DNA from: Sphingomonas echinoides ATCC 14820
Lineage (GTDB): Bacteria; Pseudomonadota; Alphaproteobacteria; Sphingomonadales; Sphingomonadaceae
Direction: 5' to 3'
Assembly (NCBI RefSeq): GCF_000241465.1
Contig: NZ_JH584235.1
Coordinates: 2,541,210-2,605,209, forward strand
Length of the DNA: 64,000 nt
The notes beneath the pieces are model-generated. The model did no database searches. It was given only the letters and a program-made list of their open reading frames with translations, and was not told the origin of the DNA. This document shows positions 8,288 to 17,885 of this stretch, piece after piece. A program made the translations under genes and the position numbers. The first letter of the stretch is position 1. Each line of letters opens with the position of its first letter.

Positions 8288-8722
8288 ATGACCACACTTC
8301 GCACCATTGACGCCACCATCTCCGTTGCGCCGCAGATTTCGCGCGAGGATCTGGCGGATCTCGCCGCAGCCGGCTTCACCGCCATCGTCAACAACCGCCC
8401 CGATGGCGAGGATGTCGGCCAGCCGACCGGTGACGCAATCGCCGCCGCCGCTGCGGCTGCCGGGCTTGGCTATACTGCCATCCCCATCACTCATGCCGGT
8501 TTCTCGCACCCGCAAATCGATGCGATGGCGGCGGTGTTGGCCGAGGCGACGGGACCGGTGCTGGCGTATTGCCGATCGGGCACGCGCTCGTGCAATTTGT
8601 GGGCGCTGGCGGCGGTGAAGGCGGGGGCGCATCCCGATGCGGCAATGGCGAAGGCGGCAGCGGCGGGCTATGATCTGACCGGTCTGCGGCCGTTGCTCGA
8701 TGCGCTTTCCACGGCGGCATGA
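8288..8722 (+). CDS. TIGR01244 family (DSP-like) phosphatase/sulfurtransferase-like protein
   Basis: 144 residues matching the beta-lactamase-hydrolase-like/dual-specificity phosphatase fold (PF04273). The N-terminal half carries ISREDLADLAAAGFTAIVNNRPDGE and the catalytic P-loop is YCRSGTRSCNLWAL near residues 95-108, giving a C-x5-R active site. In other bacteria this domain is fused to a persulfide dioxygenase-type metallo-hydrolase; here it stands alone. The enzyme activity is uncertain between phosphatase and sulfur transfer. It overlaps the next gene by 4 bases. Confidence 0.85.
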   Translation: MTTLRTIDATISVAPQISREDLADLAAAGFTAIVNNRPDGEDVGQPTGDAIAAAAAAAGLGYTAIPITHAGFSHPQIDAMAAVLAEATGPVLAYCRSGTRSCNLWALAAVKAGAHPDAAMAKAAAAGYDLTGLRPLLDALSTAA

Positions 8723-9132
8723 GCTGGACGCAACTCGGCTATAGTTTTGCGGGCGTGATCGCGCTCGCGCTGATCGCGCGCTGGCTGCGGCTGGGCGAGA
8801 GCCGGATTGCGAGCGTGGCGCAAGCCCGCGAAACCGCCGAGCAAATGCTAGCGGGGTTTGTCGCGCATGATGCGGTGATCGGCACAGATGGCGGCGCGGG
8901 GCTGGTGGCGGGCAATGGCACCATCGCGGTGCTCAAGCGCCACGGTGCCCGGATCGCCGCGCGTCGCCTGATCGCGCCGCTCGCGCTCAGCCAGGGCATT
9001 GAGGGCGTGCGGATCGAAACGGGCGAGCGGCTGTTCGGCAGCGTGCTGCTGTTCGGCGTGACCGACGCCGAGGTGCGCGCGATCGAAGCCTCGGCCGGGC
9101 GACCGCGCGATGTGGTCGTCACGCTGCATTGA
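8719..9132 (+). CDS. Hypothetical protein with one N-terminal transmembrane helix
   Basis: 137 residues. An N-terminal helix (about 7-22) precedes a soluble part rich in alanine and glycine that includes AVIGTDGGAGLVAGNGTIAVLKRHG. I do not recognise a domain. It starts within the stop codon of the TIGR01244 gene (ATGA), so coupled translation and a related role are plausible. The gene ends just before a promoter-like sequence for the sterol-desaturase-like gene. Codon usage is like that of its neighbours. Confidence 0.72.
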   Translation: MSWTQLGYSFAGVIALALIARWLRLGESRIASVAQARETAEQMLAGFVAHDAVIGTDGGAGLVAGNGTIAVLKRHGARIAARRLIAPLALSQGIEGVRIETGERLFGSVLLFGVTDAEVRAIEASAGRPRDVVVTLH

Positions 9133-9158
9133 CAAAGGGGTGCTGACAAGGGTGTAAG
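9129..9158 (+). promoter_or_regulatory. Candidate sigma-70 promoter with a very short leader
   Basis: TTGACA at 9129-9134 is a perfect -35 hexamer. At 17-18 bases distance lies GTGTAAG (9152-9158), a poor but possible -10. Transcription would begin only a few bases before the ATG at 9167, and no Shine-Dalgarno sequence precedes that ATG, so the message may be leaderless. Confidence 0.4.
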
Positions 9159-9166
9159 TAGCATCC

Positions 9167-10087
9167 ATGGAGCTGCCCGATCCTGTCCCTTATGCTGTGC
9201 CCGGCTTCATTGCGCTGGTGCTGGTCGAGATGGTGGTGGCGCGGCTGCGCGACCGCACCCGCTATGAACCGCGCGATACGCTGACCTCGCTCCTGCTCGG
9301 GCTGGGCAGCACCCTTGCGGGTGCGCTGTCGGTCGGGCTGGTGTATGCGATGGCATTGTGGGTGTGGCAGTTCCGGCTCTTCGACATTGGCTACCAATGG
9401 TATTGGTTCGTGCTCGCCTTCGTCCTCGACGATCTGTCCTATTACGTCTTCCACCGCTCGGCGCACCGCGTGCGCTGGTTCTGGGCGAGCCATGTCATCC
9501 ATCATTCGAGCCAGCATTATAATCTGTCGACCGCGCTCCGGCAGACCTGGACCGGCTTTGTTTCGATGGGGTTCATCTTCCGCCTGCCGCTGTTCCTGAT
9601 CGGCTTTCCTCCGGCGATGATCTTCTTCGTGGCGGGGCTGAACCTGATCTACCAATTCTGGATCCACACCGAGGTGATCGACCGCATGCCCGGCTGGTTC
9701 GAGGCGGTGATGAACACGCCGTCGCACCACCGCGCGCACCACGCGACCAACCCGCGCTATCTCGACACCAATTATGCCGGGGTGTTCATCGTGTGGGACA
9801 AGATGTTCGGCACCTTCGAACCCGAGCGCGCCGATGACCGGCCCCACTATGGCATCGTCAAGAATCTCGGCAGCTTCAACCTGTTATGGGCGGCGTTCCA
9901 TGAATGGATCGGCATCGCACAGGATGTGTGGCGCGCGCCCGGGCTTCGTGCCAAGCTCGGCTATCTGGTGATGCCGCCGGGGTGGAGCCATGATGGCAGC
10001 CGCGACACGTCGGAGACGATCAAGGCGCAGTGGCGCGTACGCTTGGACGGCATGGCAGACGGAAAAAACACAGACGGGGTACGCTAA
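9167..10087 (+). CDS. Sterol desaturase family protein
   Basis: 306-residue membrane protein of the fatty acid hydroxylase superfamily. The histidine clusters that bind the di-iron centre are DDLSYYVFHRSAHRVRW, HVIHHSSQHYN, TPSHHRAHHATNPRYLD and, between them, the membrane segments near 7-25, 45-65, 75-95 and 140-160. The spacing and the NPRYLDTNYAGVF block resemble the alkylglycerol-monooxygenase/C-5 desaturase-like subgroup. It is followed after 24 bases by a GMC oxidoreductase gene in the same direction. Substrate unknown. Confidence 0.9.
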   Translation: MELPDPVPYAVPGFIALVLVEMVVARLRDRTRYEPRDTLTSLLLGLGSTLAGALSVGLVYAMALWVWQFRLFDIGYQWYWFVLAFVLDDLSYYVFHRSAHRVRWFWASHVIHHSSQHYNLSTALRQTWTGFVSMGFIFRLPLFLIGFPPAMIFFVAGLNLIYQFWIHTEVIDRMPGWFEAVMNTPSHHRAHHATNPRYLDTNYAGVFIVWDKMFGTFEPERADDRPHYGIVKNLGSFNLLWAAFHEWIGIAQDVWRAPGLRAKLGYLVMPPGWSHDGSRDTSETIKAQWRVRLDGMADGKNTDGVR

Positions 10088-10111
10088 AGTACCAGGGTGG
10101 GGAGAGGTCGA

Positions 10112-11698
10112 ATGGAAGAAGCCGACATCGTCGTCGTCGGGGGCGGATCTGGCGGAGCGGCGGCGGCCGGGCGGCTGAGCGAAGGCGGCAAATTCTCGGT
10201 CGCCTTGCTCGAGGCGGGCGGGCGCAACACGGGGTTGCGCACGCGCATTCCGGCCTTCCTCGCTTTTCAGACCGACAAGACCAACTGGAACTACGAAACC
10301 GTGCCGCAAGCCGGGCTGAACGGTCGGCGTGGGCATCAGCCGCGCGGCAAGGGGCTGGGCGGGTCGAGCGCGATCAACGCGATGATCTATATTCGCGGCA
10401 ATCGCTGGGACTATGACAATTGGGCGGCGATGGGGTGTCCGGGCTGGTCATATGACGAGGTGCTGCCCTGGTTCAAACGCAGCGAGCACAATGTGCGGCG
10501 CGGCGATGCCTATCATGGTGGTGACGGGCCCTTGTGGGTGAGCGACCAGAAATTCGCCAATCCCGGCAGCCTCGATTTCATCGAAGCGGGGGCGAGCCTG
10601 CAAATCCCGCGCAACATGGATTTCAATGGCGAGCGGCAGGAAGGCATTGGCCTGTATCAGGTGACGCAGAAGAATGGCGAGCGCTGGACCTCGGCGCGCG
10701 CTTATCTGGGGGATCGCCCGGCCAATCCCGATCTGCATATCCTGACCGGCGTCACCGCCGAGCGCGTCCTGTTTGATGAGGGGCGCGTGTGGGGCGTCGC
10801 CTATTTGCAGGATGGCCAATCGAAAGTGATTCGCGCGCGGCGCGGCGTCATTCTGGCGGGCGGCGTGTTCGGGACCGCGCAATTGCTGATGCTGTCGGGG
10901 ATCGGTCCCGGCGCGCATTTGCGCGAAAAGGGTGTCGCGGTGCGCGTCGACCGGCCTGCGGTCGGGTCCAATTTGCAGGACCATATCGATTATGTCGCGG
11001 CGTTCGAGACGCCGGGAACGGACTTTGTCGGTTCGTCGCTCAAGGGCACGTTGGCGATGGGCAGCGCGTTTTTCCAATGGTTGCGCAAGCGGCAGGGCAT
11101 GATGACAACGCCCTTTGCCGAGGCGGGGGCGTTCCTGACGGTGACGCCCGATGCGCCCGCCCCCGACGTGCAACTGCATTTCGTGATCGCGGCGCTTGAG
11201 GATCATGGCCGCACCAAGGTGCCGGGACATGGCTTTTCCTGTCACGTCTGCGTGCTCCGGCCCGAAAGCCACGGCACGGTGCGCCTCGCCTCGGTTGATG
11301 CGCGCGCCGCGCCGCTGATCGACCCCGCCTTTTTCAGCGATTCGCGCGATATGGAGGTGATGAAGCGCGGCGTGCGCGCGATGTACCGCATTCTCGAGAC
11401 CGCGCCGCTCAGCAACCATAAGGGCCGCGACCGCTACCCGATCGATTTGAGCGACGATGATGCGCTGGAGCGGCTGATCCGCGCGCGCGCCGATACGGTG
11501 TACCACCCGGTCGGGACCGCGCGCATGGGATCGGATGACGCCGCAGTGTGCGATCCGCGGTTGCGCGTGCGTGGCGTCGAGGGGCTGTACGTGGCCGATG
11601 CCTCGGTCATGCCCAAGCTCATCTCGGGCAACACCAACGCGCCTTCGATCATGATCGGCGAACGCTGCGCCGATTTTGTGACAGCGGATCTGGCATGA
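10112..11698 (+). CDS. GMC family FAD-dependent oxidoreductase (choline-dehydrogenase-like)
   Basis: Flavoprotein of 528 residues that oxidises an alcohol using FAD. The dinucleotide-binding loop VVGGGSGGAAAAGRLSE is at the N-terminus, LLEAGG follows, and the GMC signatures RGKGLGGSSAINAMIYIRG and GGVFGTAQLLMLSGIGP are present. The catalytic C-terminal histidine lies in YHPVGTARMG, with the partner segment SGNTNAPSIMIGERC. The start at 10112 is set by GGAGAGG at 10101-10107; a GTG at 10097 is in frame but lies upstream of that site. It follows the sterol-desaturase-like gene closely and could act on its hydroxylated product, which is inference only. Confidence 0.92.
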   Translation: MEEADIVVVGGGSGGAAAAGRLSEGGKFSVALLEAGGRNTGLRTRIPAFLAFQTDKTNWNYETVPQAGLNGRRGHQPRGKGLGGSSAINAMIYIRGNRWDYDNWAAMGCPGWSYDEVLPWFKRSEHNVRRGDAYHGGDGPLWVSDQKFANPGSLDFIEAGASLQIPRNMDFNGERQEGIGLYQVTQKNGERWTSARAYLGDRPANPDLHILTGVTAERVLFDEGRVWGVAYLQDGQSKVIRARRGVILAGGVFGTAQLLMLSGIGPGAHLREKGVAVRVDRPAVGSNLQDHIDYVAAFETPGTDFVGSSLKGTLAMGSAFFQWLRKRQGMMTTPFAEAGAFLTVTPDAPAPDVQLHFVIAALEDHGRTKVPGHGFSCHVCVLRPESHGTVRLASVDARAAPLIDPAFFSDSRDMEVMKRGVRAMYRILETAPLSNHKGRDRYPIDLSDDDALERLIRARADTVYHPVGTARMGSDDAAVCDPRLRVRGVEGLYVADASVMPKLISGNTNAPSIMIGERCADFVTADLA

Positions 11699-11715
11699 TC
11701 GTCTAAGCGCTCCGG

Positions 11716-11904
11716 ATGGACCGCAAAGACACGAACTGGAACCGGATTGGGCTGGCGGCGGCGGTGGTGCTGGTGCCGGGCGGATTTCTGCTCGGGGCCG
11801 CGCTGCTCGCGCGGCGCTATCGGCAGAAGAGCGGGGGTGATTCGACGCCTATGCCGGACGCGCGCGACGACGATCCGGCGACCGAGCCGACGATCAGCGC
11901 GTAG
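11716..11904 (+). CDS. Tiny single-pass membrane protein
   Basis: 62 residues: a polar start, one transmembrane helix (about 12-32, IGLAAAVVLVPGGFLLGAALL), a short basic stretch ARRYRQK and an acidic proline-rich tail. It begins 17 bases after the GMC gene with a weak ribosome binding site. No family recognised. The basic stretch after the helix suggests that the C-terminus faces the cytoplasm. It converges on and slightly overlaps the next small gene. Confidence 0.5.
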   Translation: MDRKDTNWNRIGLAAAVVLVPGGFLLGAALLARRYRQKSGGDSTPMPDARDDDPATEPTISA

Positions 11905-12037
11905 CGGCGGCCTTTGCCTCGGTCGGGGTGGTTGCCCGCGCGCCTTCGGTCGGGTGCAGCGTTACCAGCGCGATCGCGCCCAAGGCGAAACCACCCGCAA
12001 ACTGCCACAAGAAACCCGACTTCAAAACGCTGCGCAT
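11894..12037 (-). CDS. Tiny single-pass membrane protein
   Basis: 47 residues beginning MRSVLKSGFLWQFAGGF, with one hydrophobic helix (about 8-30) and a threonine/alanine-rich tail. The start at 12037 is preferred over a longer frame because AAGGG lies about 8 bases upstream and the peptide then has a normal membrane-protein N-terminus. I recall comparable short proteins in other sphingomonads without a known role. The last 11 bases overlap the convergent neighbour. Confidence 0.5.
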   Translation of the reverse strand: MRSVLKSGFLWQFAGGFALGAIALVTLHPTEGARATTPTEAKAAATR

Positions 12038-12115
12038 TGTAGACCCTTTCGCGGTCGGCTCCATGCCGATCGCTGCGACGCAGCAAATCGGCATTGTCCA
12101 ATCGTTTCGCAAGAG

Positions 12116-12145
12116 GCTTTTCAGCAACCAATCGTTGCTAAAAGC
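12116..12145. terminator. Hairpin downstream of the aminotransferase gene
   Basis: GCTTTT(C)AGCAAC at 12116-12128 pairs with GTTGCTAAAAGC at 12134-12145 around a 5-base loop, with one bulged base. It lies 12 bases past the stop of the leftward aminotransferase gene, the position of an intrinsic terminator, although there is no strong T-run. Confidence 0.5.
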
Positions 12146-12157
12146 TGAACCAATGGC

Positions 12158-13408
<1,251 letters not shown>

Positions 13409-15211
13409 TTATCCCGCTAGCGGCGTTGCCGCAACCGTGTGTCGCGCACGAATCAGTCCGCGCAGGGCGTTGCCGACGAAAAATTCATGCGCCAGATCAG
13501 CCTCGGTCAGCACACCCTCGATCGCTCGCCCCTGCGCCAGCAGGTCGGCGCGCAACACCCCCGGTAACAGTCCGTCCTCCAGCGGCGGCGTTACGAGGAC
13601 ATCCCCACGTGGCACGAACAGCGAGGTGAAACTCCCCTCGGTCAGCCGTCCGTCGGGGCGCACGAACGCCACTTCATCGCTGCCCGCCGCAATACGCGCC
13701 TGATCATAAAAGGCACGGTCGCTGGTCTTGTGGCGCAGGCGAAAATCGGCGGGCGTTACCGGCAAGGGAACCACCGCGACCGAGACAGGTCGATCCGGAG
13801 CGGGGGGCATTTCGGCGATTTCGATCGCGACCGCGCCGCTTGGTGCCAGCACCAGGCGGACCTTGCGCCGCGTCCGCAGGCGGAAGGTTGCCGCCTGCAG
13901 CTCATTGCGCGTGCCGTGCCGGTCGAACGCGAAGCCGAACGCCTGCGCACTCGCCGCAAGCCGCCGGAGGTGGCGGTCCAGCCGCAAGACGCCGTGTTCG
14001 GGGTCGAACGCCATCGTTTCGATCAGGTCGAACGCGCGCGCGTCGCGGGTGAGGAAGTCGGTCTTGGCGCGCGCTTCATCCCATTCTTCGGCCGCGACCG
14101 AATCGGCGACGATGCCACCGCCCGCGCCAAAGCGGGCGTGCTCTGCGCCATACGGCAGCGTCAGCGTGCGAATCGCGACGTTGAACATGGCATCGCCATC
14201 CGCATCGAACCGGCCGATCGCGCCAGTATAAAGCCCGCGCGCGCGCCCTTCGATCGCGGCGATCGCCTCCATTGCTGCGATCTTGGGTGCGCCCGTGATC
14301 GATCCGCACGGAAACAGCGCCGCCAGCACGTCGACCCCGTCGGTGTCGGGCGCGATCGTCGCGGTGACGGTTGAGACCAATTGATGCACCGTCGGATAGC
14401 TTTCCACCTCGAACAAACGCGGCACCGCGACCGAGCCGGCGCGGGCAACGCGCGCCAGATCGTTGCGCATCAAGTCCACGATCATCAAATTTTCGGCGCG
14501 CTGCTTGGGGTCGTCGACCAGCGCCGCGGCAATCGCGCGGTCGGCATCGGCACTATCGCCGCGCCGCGCCGTGCCCTTCATCGGCCGACACAGCAGCGTG
14601 TCGCCTTCCAGCGAAAAGAACAGTTCTGGCGAAAGCGAGAGGATCCGCTCCGCCCCGGTATCGATCAGCGCGCCAAACCCGGCGCGCGCCGCCCTGCGCA
14701 GGCGCGCGTACAGCGACAAAGGATCGCCGAGGATGCGGGCGTGCGCGCGATAGGTGAGATTGGCCTGGTACAGGTCCCCGGCGACGATGCGCGCCTGTAC
14801 GGCGGCGAAATGCGCATCATAGGTCGCGCGGTCGATCGCAGGTTCGGGCGCACCGATCCACGCCCCCTCCGGATCGGGCAACATTGTCGGCACCGCGTCG
14901 GCGGCGATTTCGGTGTAGCGCTCGAACAGGCCGAACCACAGCAAAGGAGCGGCGGCCTCGTCCGGCTCGGCACCTGCGACCGACTCGAACGCGGCTCCGG
15001 CTTCATAGGACAGGAATCCGGCGGCCTGCAGCCCGCCAGCCCGCGCGGCGCGCAGCGCCTCCAGCGCCGGGCGGACTTCGGACACCGATCGCGCCGTGAC
15101 GAGTCGCACCGGATCGCAATAGAGCCGCGCCGCCGCGCCGCCATCGCGCGCGTCGTCCAGCAGGACGAACGGGCTCCGCAGTACAAGCGGGTTGGGCGGT
15201 TGCATTTGCAT
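13409..15211 (-). CDS. pabB: Aminodeoxychorismate synthase component I fused to aminodeoxychorismate lyase (PabB-PabC)
   Basis: About 600 residues in two enzymes. The N-terminal two thirds is a chorismate-binding domain: AGDLYQANLTYR, LLCRPMKGTARRG, the lysine-containing signature and PCGSITGAPKIAAMEAI. The last 250 residues are a class IV aminotransferase (FDLIETMAFDPEHGVLRLDRHL, and LTEGSFTSLFVPRGDVLVTPPLEDGLLPGVLR split over two strands). Together they turn chorismate and ammonia into p-aminobenzoate for folate. The start is uncertain: ATG codons at 15211 and 15205 fit homologue lengths, while a GTG at 15292 would add 27 residues; none has a strong ribosome binding site. It runs divergently from the metallo-hydrolase gene. 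Confidence 0.93.
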   Translation of the reverse strand: MQMQPPNPLVLRSPFVLLDDARDGGAAARLYCDPVRLVTARSVSEVRPALEALRAARAGGLQAAGFLSYEAGAAFESVAGAEPDEAAAPLLWFGLFERYTEIAADAVPTMLPDPEGAWIGAPEPAIDRATYDAHFAAVQARIVAGDLYQANLTYRAHARILGDPLSLYARLRRAARAGFGALIDTGAERILSLSPELFFSLEGDTLLCRPMKGTARRGDSADADRAIAAALVDDPKQRAENLMIVDLMRNDLARVARAGSVAVPRLFEVESYPTVHQLVSTVTATIAPDTDGVDVLAALFPCGSITGAPKIAAMEAIAAIEGRARGLYTGAIGRFDADGDAMFNVAIRTLTLPYGAEHARFGAGGGIVADSVAAEEWDEARAKTDFLTRDARAFDLIETMAFDPEHGVLRLDRHLRRLAASAQAFGFAFDRHGTRNELQAATFRLRTRRKVRLVLAPSGAVAIEIAEMPPAPDRPVSVAVVPLPVTPADFRLRHKTSDRAFYDQARIAAGSDEVAFVRPDGRLTEGSFTSLFVPRGDVLVTPPLEDGLLPGVLRADLLAQGRAIEGVLTEADLAHEFFVGNALRGLIRARHTVAATPLAG

Positions 15212-15307
15212 AATGTCGTGTAACAAATGCCCCGGCGACGCCCCTGTCGGCAACCCTTGGTTTTCGCGCGCTTGGTTTTCCGCCGCACTCACCGTATTTC
15301 AGGGGGT

Positions 15308-15979
15308 ATGACCGCTCAGCCCCCCCAGCCGCCGCTCCGCGCCACGATCATCCCGGTGACGCCGCTGCAACAGAATTGCACCTTGCTCTGGTGTACCGCG
15401 ACGATGCGCGGGGCGTTCGTCGACCCGGGTGGCGACTTGCCCAAGCTGCTCGCCGCCGCCGCGCAGCACAAGGTGACGGTGGAGAAGATCCTCCTCACCC
15501 ACGGCCATATCGACCATTGCGGCGAGGCCAAGCCGCTCGCCGAACAGCTCGGCGTCGCGATCGAGGGGCCGCATGAGGAGGATCGTTTTCTCACCTCGAC
15601 CCTGTCCGAAAGTGGTGCGCAATACGGCATCACCGGCGTCAATTTCGAGCCCGATCGCTGGCTGGTCGAGGGCGACACCGTCACCGTCGGCAATCTGGTG
15701 CTCGATGTCTATGAAACGCCTGGCCACACGCCGGGCCACGTCGTCTTCCACCACGCGCCCTCCAAATTGGCGCTGGTCGGCGACGTGTTGTTCGCCGGAT
15801 CGGTCGGTCGCACCGACTTTCCGCGCGGCAACCATCCGCAATTGCTCGACTCGGTCGTCACCAAATTGTGGCCGCTGGGCGACGATACCACCTTCATCCC
15901 CGGGCACGGCCCAGCCAGCAGTTTCGCGCATGAGCGCCGCACCAACATGTTCGTCAGCGACGCGGCGCTCGCCGCCTGA
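15308..15979 (+). CDS. MBL-fold metallo-hydrolase (YcbL/glyoxalase II-like)
   Basis: 223-residue metallo-beta-lactamase-fold hydrolase. The metal site motif LTHGHIDHCGEA near residue 62, the second histidine in ETPGHTPGHVVFH, the aspartate in LALVGDVLFAGSVGRTDFP and the last histidine in FIPGHGPAS are all present. The compact size and lack of the glyoxalase II C-terminal domain place it with the YcbL/GloC group, which hydrolyse thioesters such as S-lactoylglutathione. The start at 15308 follows CAGGGGGT. Specific substrate is inferred from family. Confidence 0.9.
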   Translation: MTAQPPQPPLRATIIPVTPLQQNCTLLWCTATMRGAFVDPGGDLPKLLAAAAQHKVTVEKILLTHGHIDHCGEAKPLAEQLGVAIEGPHEEDRFLTSTLSESGAQYGITGVNFEPDRWLVEGDTVTVGNLVLDVYETPGHTPGHVVFHHAPSKLALVGDVLFAGSVGRTDFPRGNHPQLLDSVVTKLWPLGDDTTFIPGHGPASSFAHERRTNMFVSDAALAA

Positions 15980-15982
15980 GGC

Positions 15983-16420
15983 TCAGCCCGCGCGGACCGC
16001 GCTCGGGGCGGTCACGCTGGTTGCTGCGTGTGGCAGATAGGGCAGCACCACCGCATAGCCGCCCAGGCCGAGCAGCAGCAGGAAGGTGATGATGGTCCCG
16101 GCCATCCGTCCGCCAGGCAGCCCGTCCATGCCAAGCGCATGGCCGACTCGGCCGAGCAGGAATACGCCGCTCACCGCCCACAGCCACAATGATGTGCCGG
16201 TAGTGAATTCGATCAGGCCGATCAGGATCACGATAAAGGGCGTATATTCGACGAAATTGGCATGGGCGCGCATCCGGCGAATCAGTTGGGCGTTGCCGCC
16301 ATCCCCGATGTCGATTTTGGCCGCTTTACGGATCGAACCGGTGCGCATGGCGAGCCACAAATTGAGCAGGGCGGCGGCACCTGCTGTCATCACTGTGATC
16401 GGCAACATGATCGAACTCAT
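15983..16420 (-). CDS. MAPEG family membrane protein
   Basis: 145 residues with four hydrophobic helices. The MAPEG pattern is visible in RRMRAHANFVEYTPFIVILIG, with the R-A-x-x-N-x-x-E core, and in the following LGRVGHALGM. The family includes microsomal glutathione transferases and related eicosanoid enzymes; bacterial members are thought to be glutathione-dependent detoxifiers. The start at 16420 is supported by GGGGGAGAA seven bases upstream. It stops 4 bases from the convergent metallo-hydrolase gene. Confidence 0.88.
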   Translation of the reverse strand: MSSIMLPITVMTAGAAALLNLWLAMRTGSIRKAAKIDIGDGGNAQLIRRMRAHANFVEYTPFIVILIGLIEFTTGTSLWLWAVSGVFLLGRVGHALGMDGLPGGRMAGTIITFLLLLGLGGYAVVLPYLPHAATSVTAPSAVRAG

Positions 16421-16484
16421 CGTTCTTCTCCCCCAGAAAGTCCGGTAAACCGGGTGATGCGGCCTTGGCATTCATTCCCTGAGC

Positions 16485-16512
16485 TTGCAACGCCGCGCAG
16501 AATCGCTATAGG
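16485..16512 (+). promoter_or_regulatory. Candidate promoter for rpmF-plsX-fabH
   Basis: TTGCAA (16485-16490) and TATAGG (16507-16512) are separated by 16 bases, a fair sigma-70 match in an otherwise GC-rich region. It leaves a leader of about 115 bases before rpmF that contains a small hairpin (GCCCG-AAC-CGGGC at 16583-16595). Confidence 0.45.
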
Positions 16513-16633
16513 CCGCCATCTTCGCGATTTGTCTGGCATCGGTGCCGCTTGCGCGGCCAACCTCAGGCGTTGGTTGCGGAGAGCCCGAACCGGGCGTATC
16601 GCACCTGTCAGACAAGCATAAGGTTTCGCCGAA

Positions 16634-16813
16634 ATGGCCGTCCCCAAAAGAAAAACCACGCCGTCCAAGCGCGGCATGCGTCGTTCGCACGATTCGCTGA
16701 CCGTCGCGTCGTTCCAGGAATGCCCGAATTGCGGCGAACTGAAGCGTCCCCACAATCTGTGCCCGTCGTGCGGCCATTATAACGGTCGTGAGATCGTTTC
16801 GGTCGAAGGCTGA
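16634..16813 (+). CDS. rpmF: 50S ribosomal protein L32
   Basis: 59-residue large-subunit ribosomal protein. It begins [20 protein letters not shown], the highly conserved L32 N-terminus. Four cysteines in CPNC (30, 33) and CPSC (43, 46) form the zinc-binding version of the protein. AAGG lies about 10 bases before the ATG. It opens the conserved rpmF-plsX-fabH-ihfA-merR series, linking ribosome production with fatty-acid and phospholipid synthesis. The DUF177/YceD gene that often precedes rpmF is absent here. Confidence 0.97.
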   Translation: MAVPKRKTTPSKRGMRRSHDSLTVASFQECPNCGELKRPHNLCPSCGHYNGREIVSVEG

Positions 16814-16853
16814 CCTGACGCAACGCTCGGACAGTGAACAGGGGGCGGCAAGC

Positions 16854-17885
16854 GTGACGAACAGCTCCCGGATCGCGATCGATGCGATGGGTGGCGACGA
16901 AGGGCTGGCGGTGATGCTCGCCGGGGTGGCGCGTGCGCGTCGCCGGTTTGAGGATATGCGTTTCATCCTGGTCGGGGATGAGGCGGCGATCCATGATGGG
17001 CTAAAAAATCACCCCAATCTCACCGCCCATTCCGAAATCGTCCACGCGCCCGGCGTTGTCGGTTCGAGCGACAAGCCGAGCCAGGCGATTCGCCGCGCCA
17101 AGACGACGTCGATGGGCATCGCGATCGACATGGTGAAGCAGGGTCGCGCCGCCGCGTGCGTGTCGGCGGGCAATACCGGCGCGCTGATGGCGATGTCGAA
17201 GCTGTCGCTGCGCATGATCCCAGGGATCGACCGCCCGGCACTGGCCGGGCTGATGCCGTCGCTGGGCGACAATGACACGGTCGTGCTCGATCTCGGTGCC
17301 AATACCGAATGCGATTCGCGCAACCTTATCCAGTTTGCGGTGATGGGCGCGGCCTATGCGCGCACCACGCTGGATCTCGCCCGCCCGCGAGTCGCGCTGC
17401 TCAACATCGGCAGCGAGGACCAGAAGGGCACCGAGACGATTCGTGATGCCGCCACCGCGCTGCGCGCCGCCGCGCATCTTCCACTGGAATTTACCGGCTT
17501 CATCGAAGGCGACAAATTGTCGCGCGGCGATGTCGACGTGATCGTGTGCGATGGTTTTTCGGGCAATATCGCGCTGAAAACGGCGGAGGGCACTGCGCGT
17601 TTCGTCGCGGATCTGCTGAAGCGCGCGTTCCGTTCCTCGGTCCGCTCGAAGATCGGTTTCCTCATCTCGCGGCCCGCAACCGAATTGCTGCGCCATCATC
17701 TCGACCCGAATAACCACAATGGTGCCGTTTTTCTGGGGCTTAACGGGCTGGTCGTCAAAAGCCACGGCGGTGCCAATGAAGTCGGCGTGGCGACTGCGAT
17801 TGCGGCGGCGGCAAAGATGGTGCGCGATGATCTGACGCGGCGAATCGCGGAAGATCTCGGCGATTTCGAGAAAAAGGCGGCATGA
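16854..17885 (+). CDS. plsX: Phosphate acyltransferase PlsX
   Basis: 343-residue peripheral enzyme converting acyl-ACP to acyl-phosphate, the acyl donor for PlsY in phosphatidic acid synthesis. Family marks are [12 protein letters not shown] at the N-terminus, [16 protein letters not shown] near residue 100, [12 protein letters not shown], and [20 protein letters not shown]. The start is a GTG at 16854, supported by GGGGGCGG just upstream; the ATG-like codon at 16788 would lie inside rpmF. It overlaps fabH by 4 bases, consistent with one operon. Confidence 0.95.
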   Translation: MTNSSRIAIDAMGGDEGLAVMLAGVARARRRFEDMRFILVGDEAAIHDGLKNHPNLTAHSEIVHAPGVVGSSDKPSQAIRRAKTTSMGIAIDMVKQGRAAACVSAGNTGALMAMSKLSLRMIPGIDRPALAGLMPSLGDNDTVVLDLGANTECDSRNLIQFAVMGAAYARTTLDLARPRVALLNIGSEDQKGTETIRDAATALRAAAHLPLEFTGFIEGDKLSRGDVDVIVCDGFSGNIALKTAEGTARFVADLLKRAFRSSVRSKIGFLISRPATELLRHHLDPNNHNGAVFLGLNGLVVKSHGGANEVGVATAIAAAAKMVRDDLTRRIAEDLGDFEKKAA

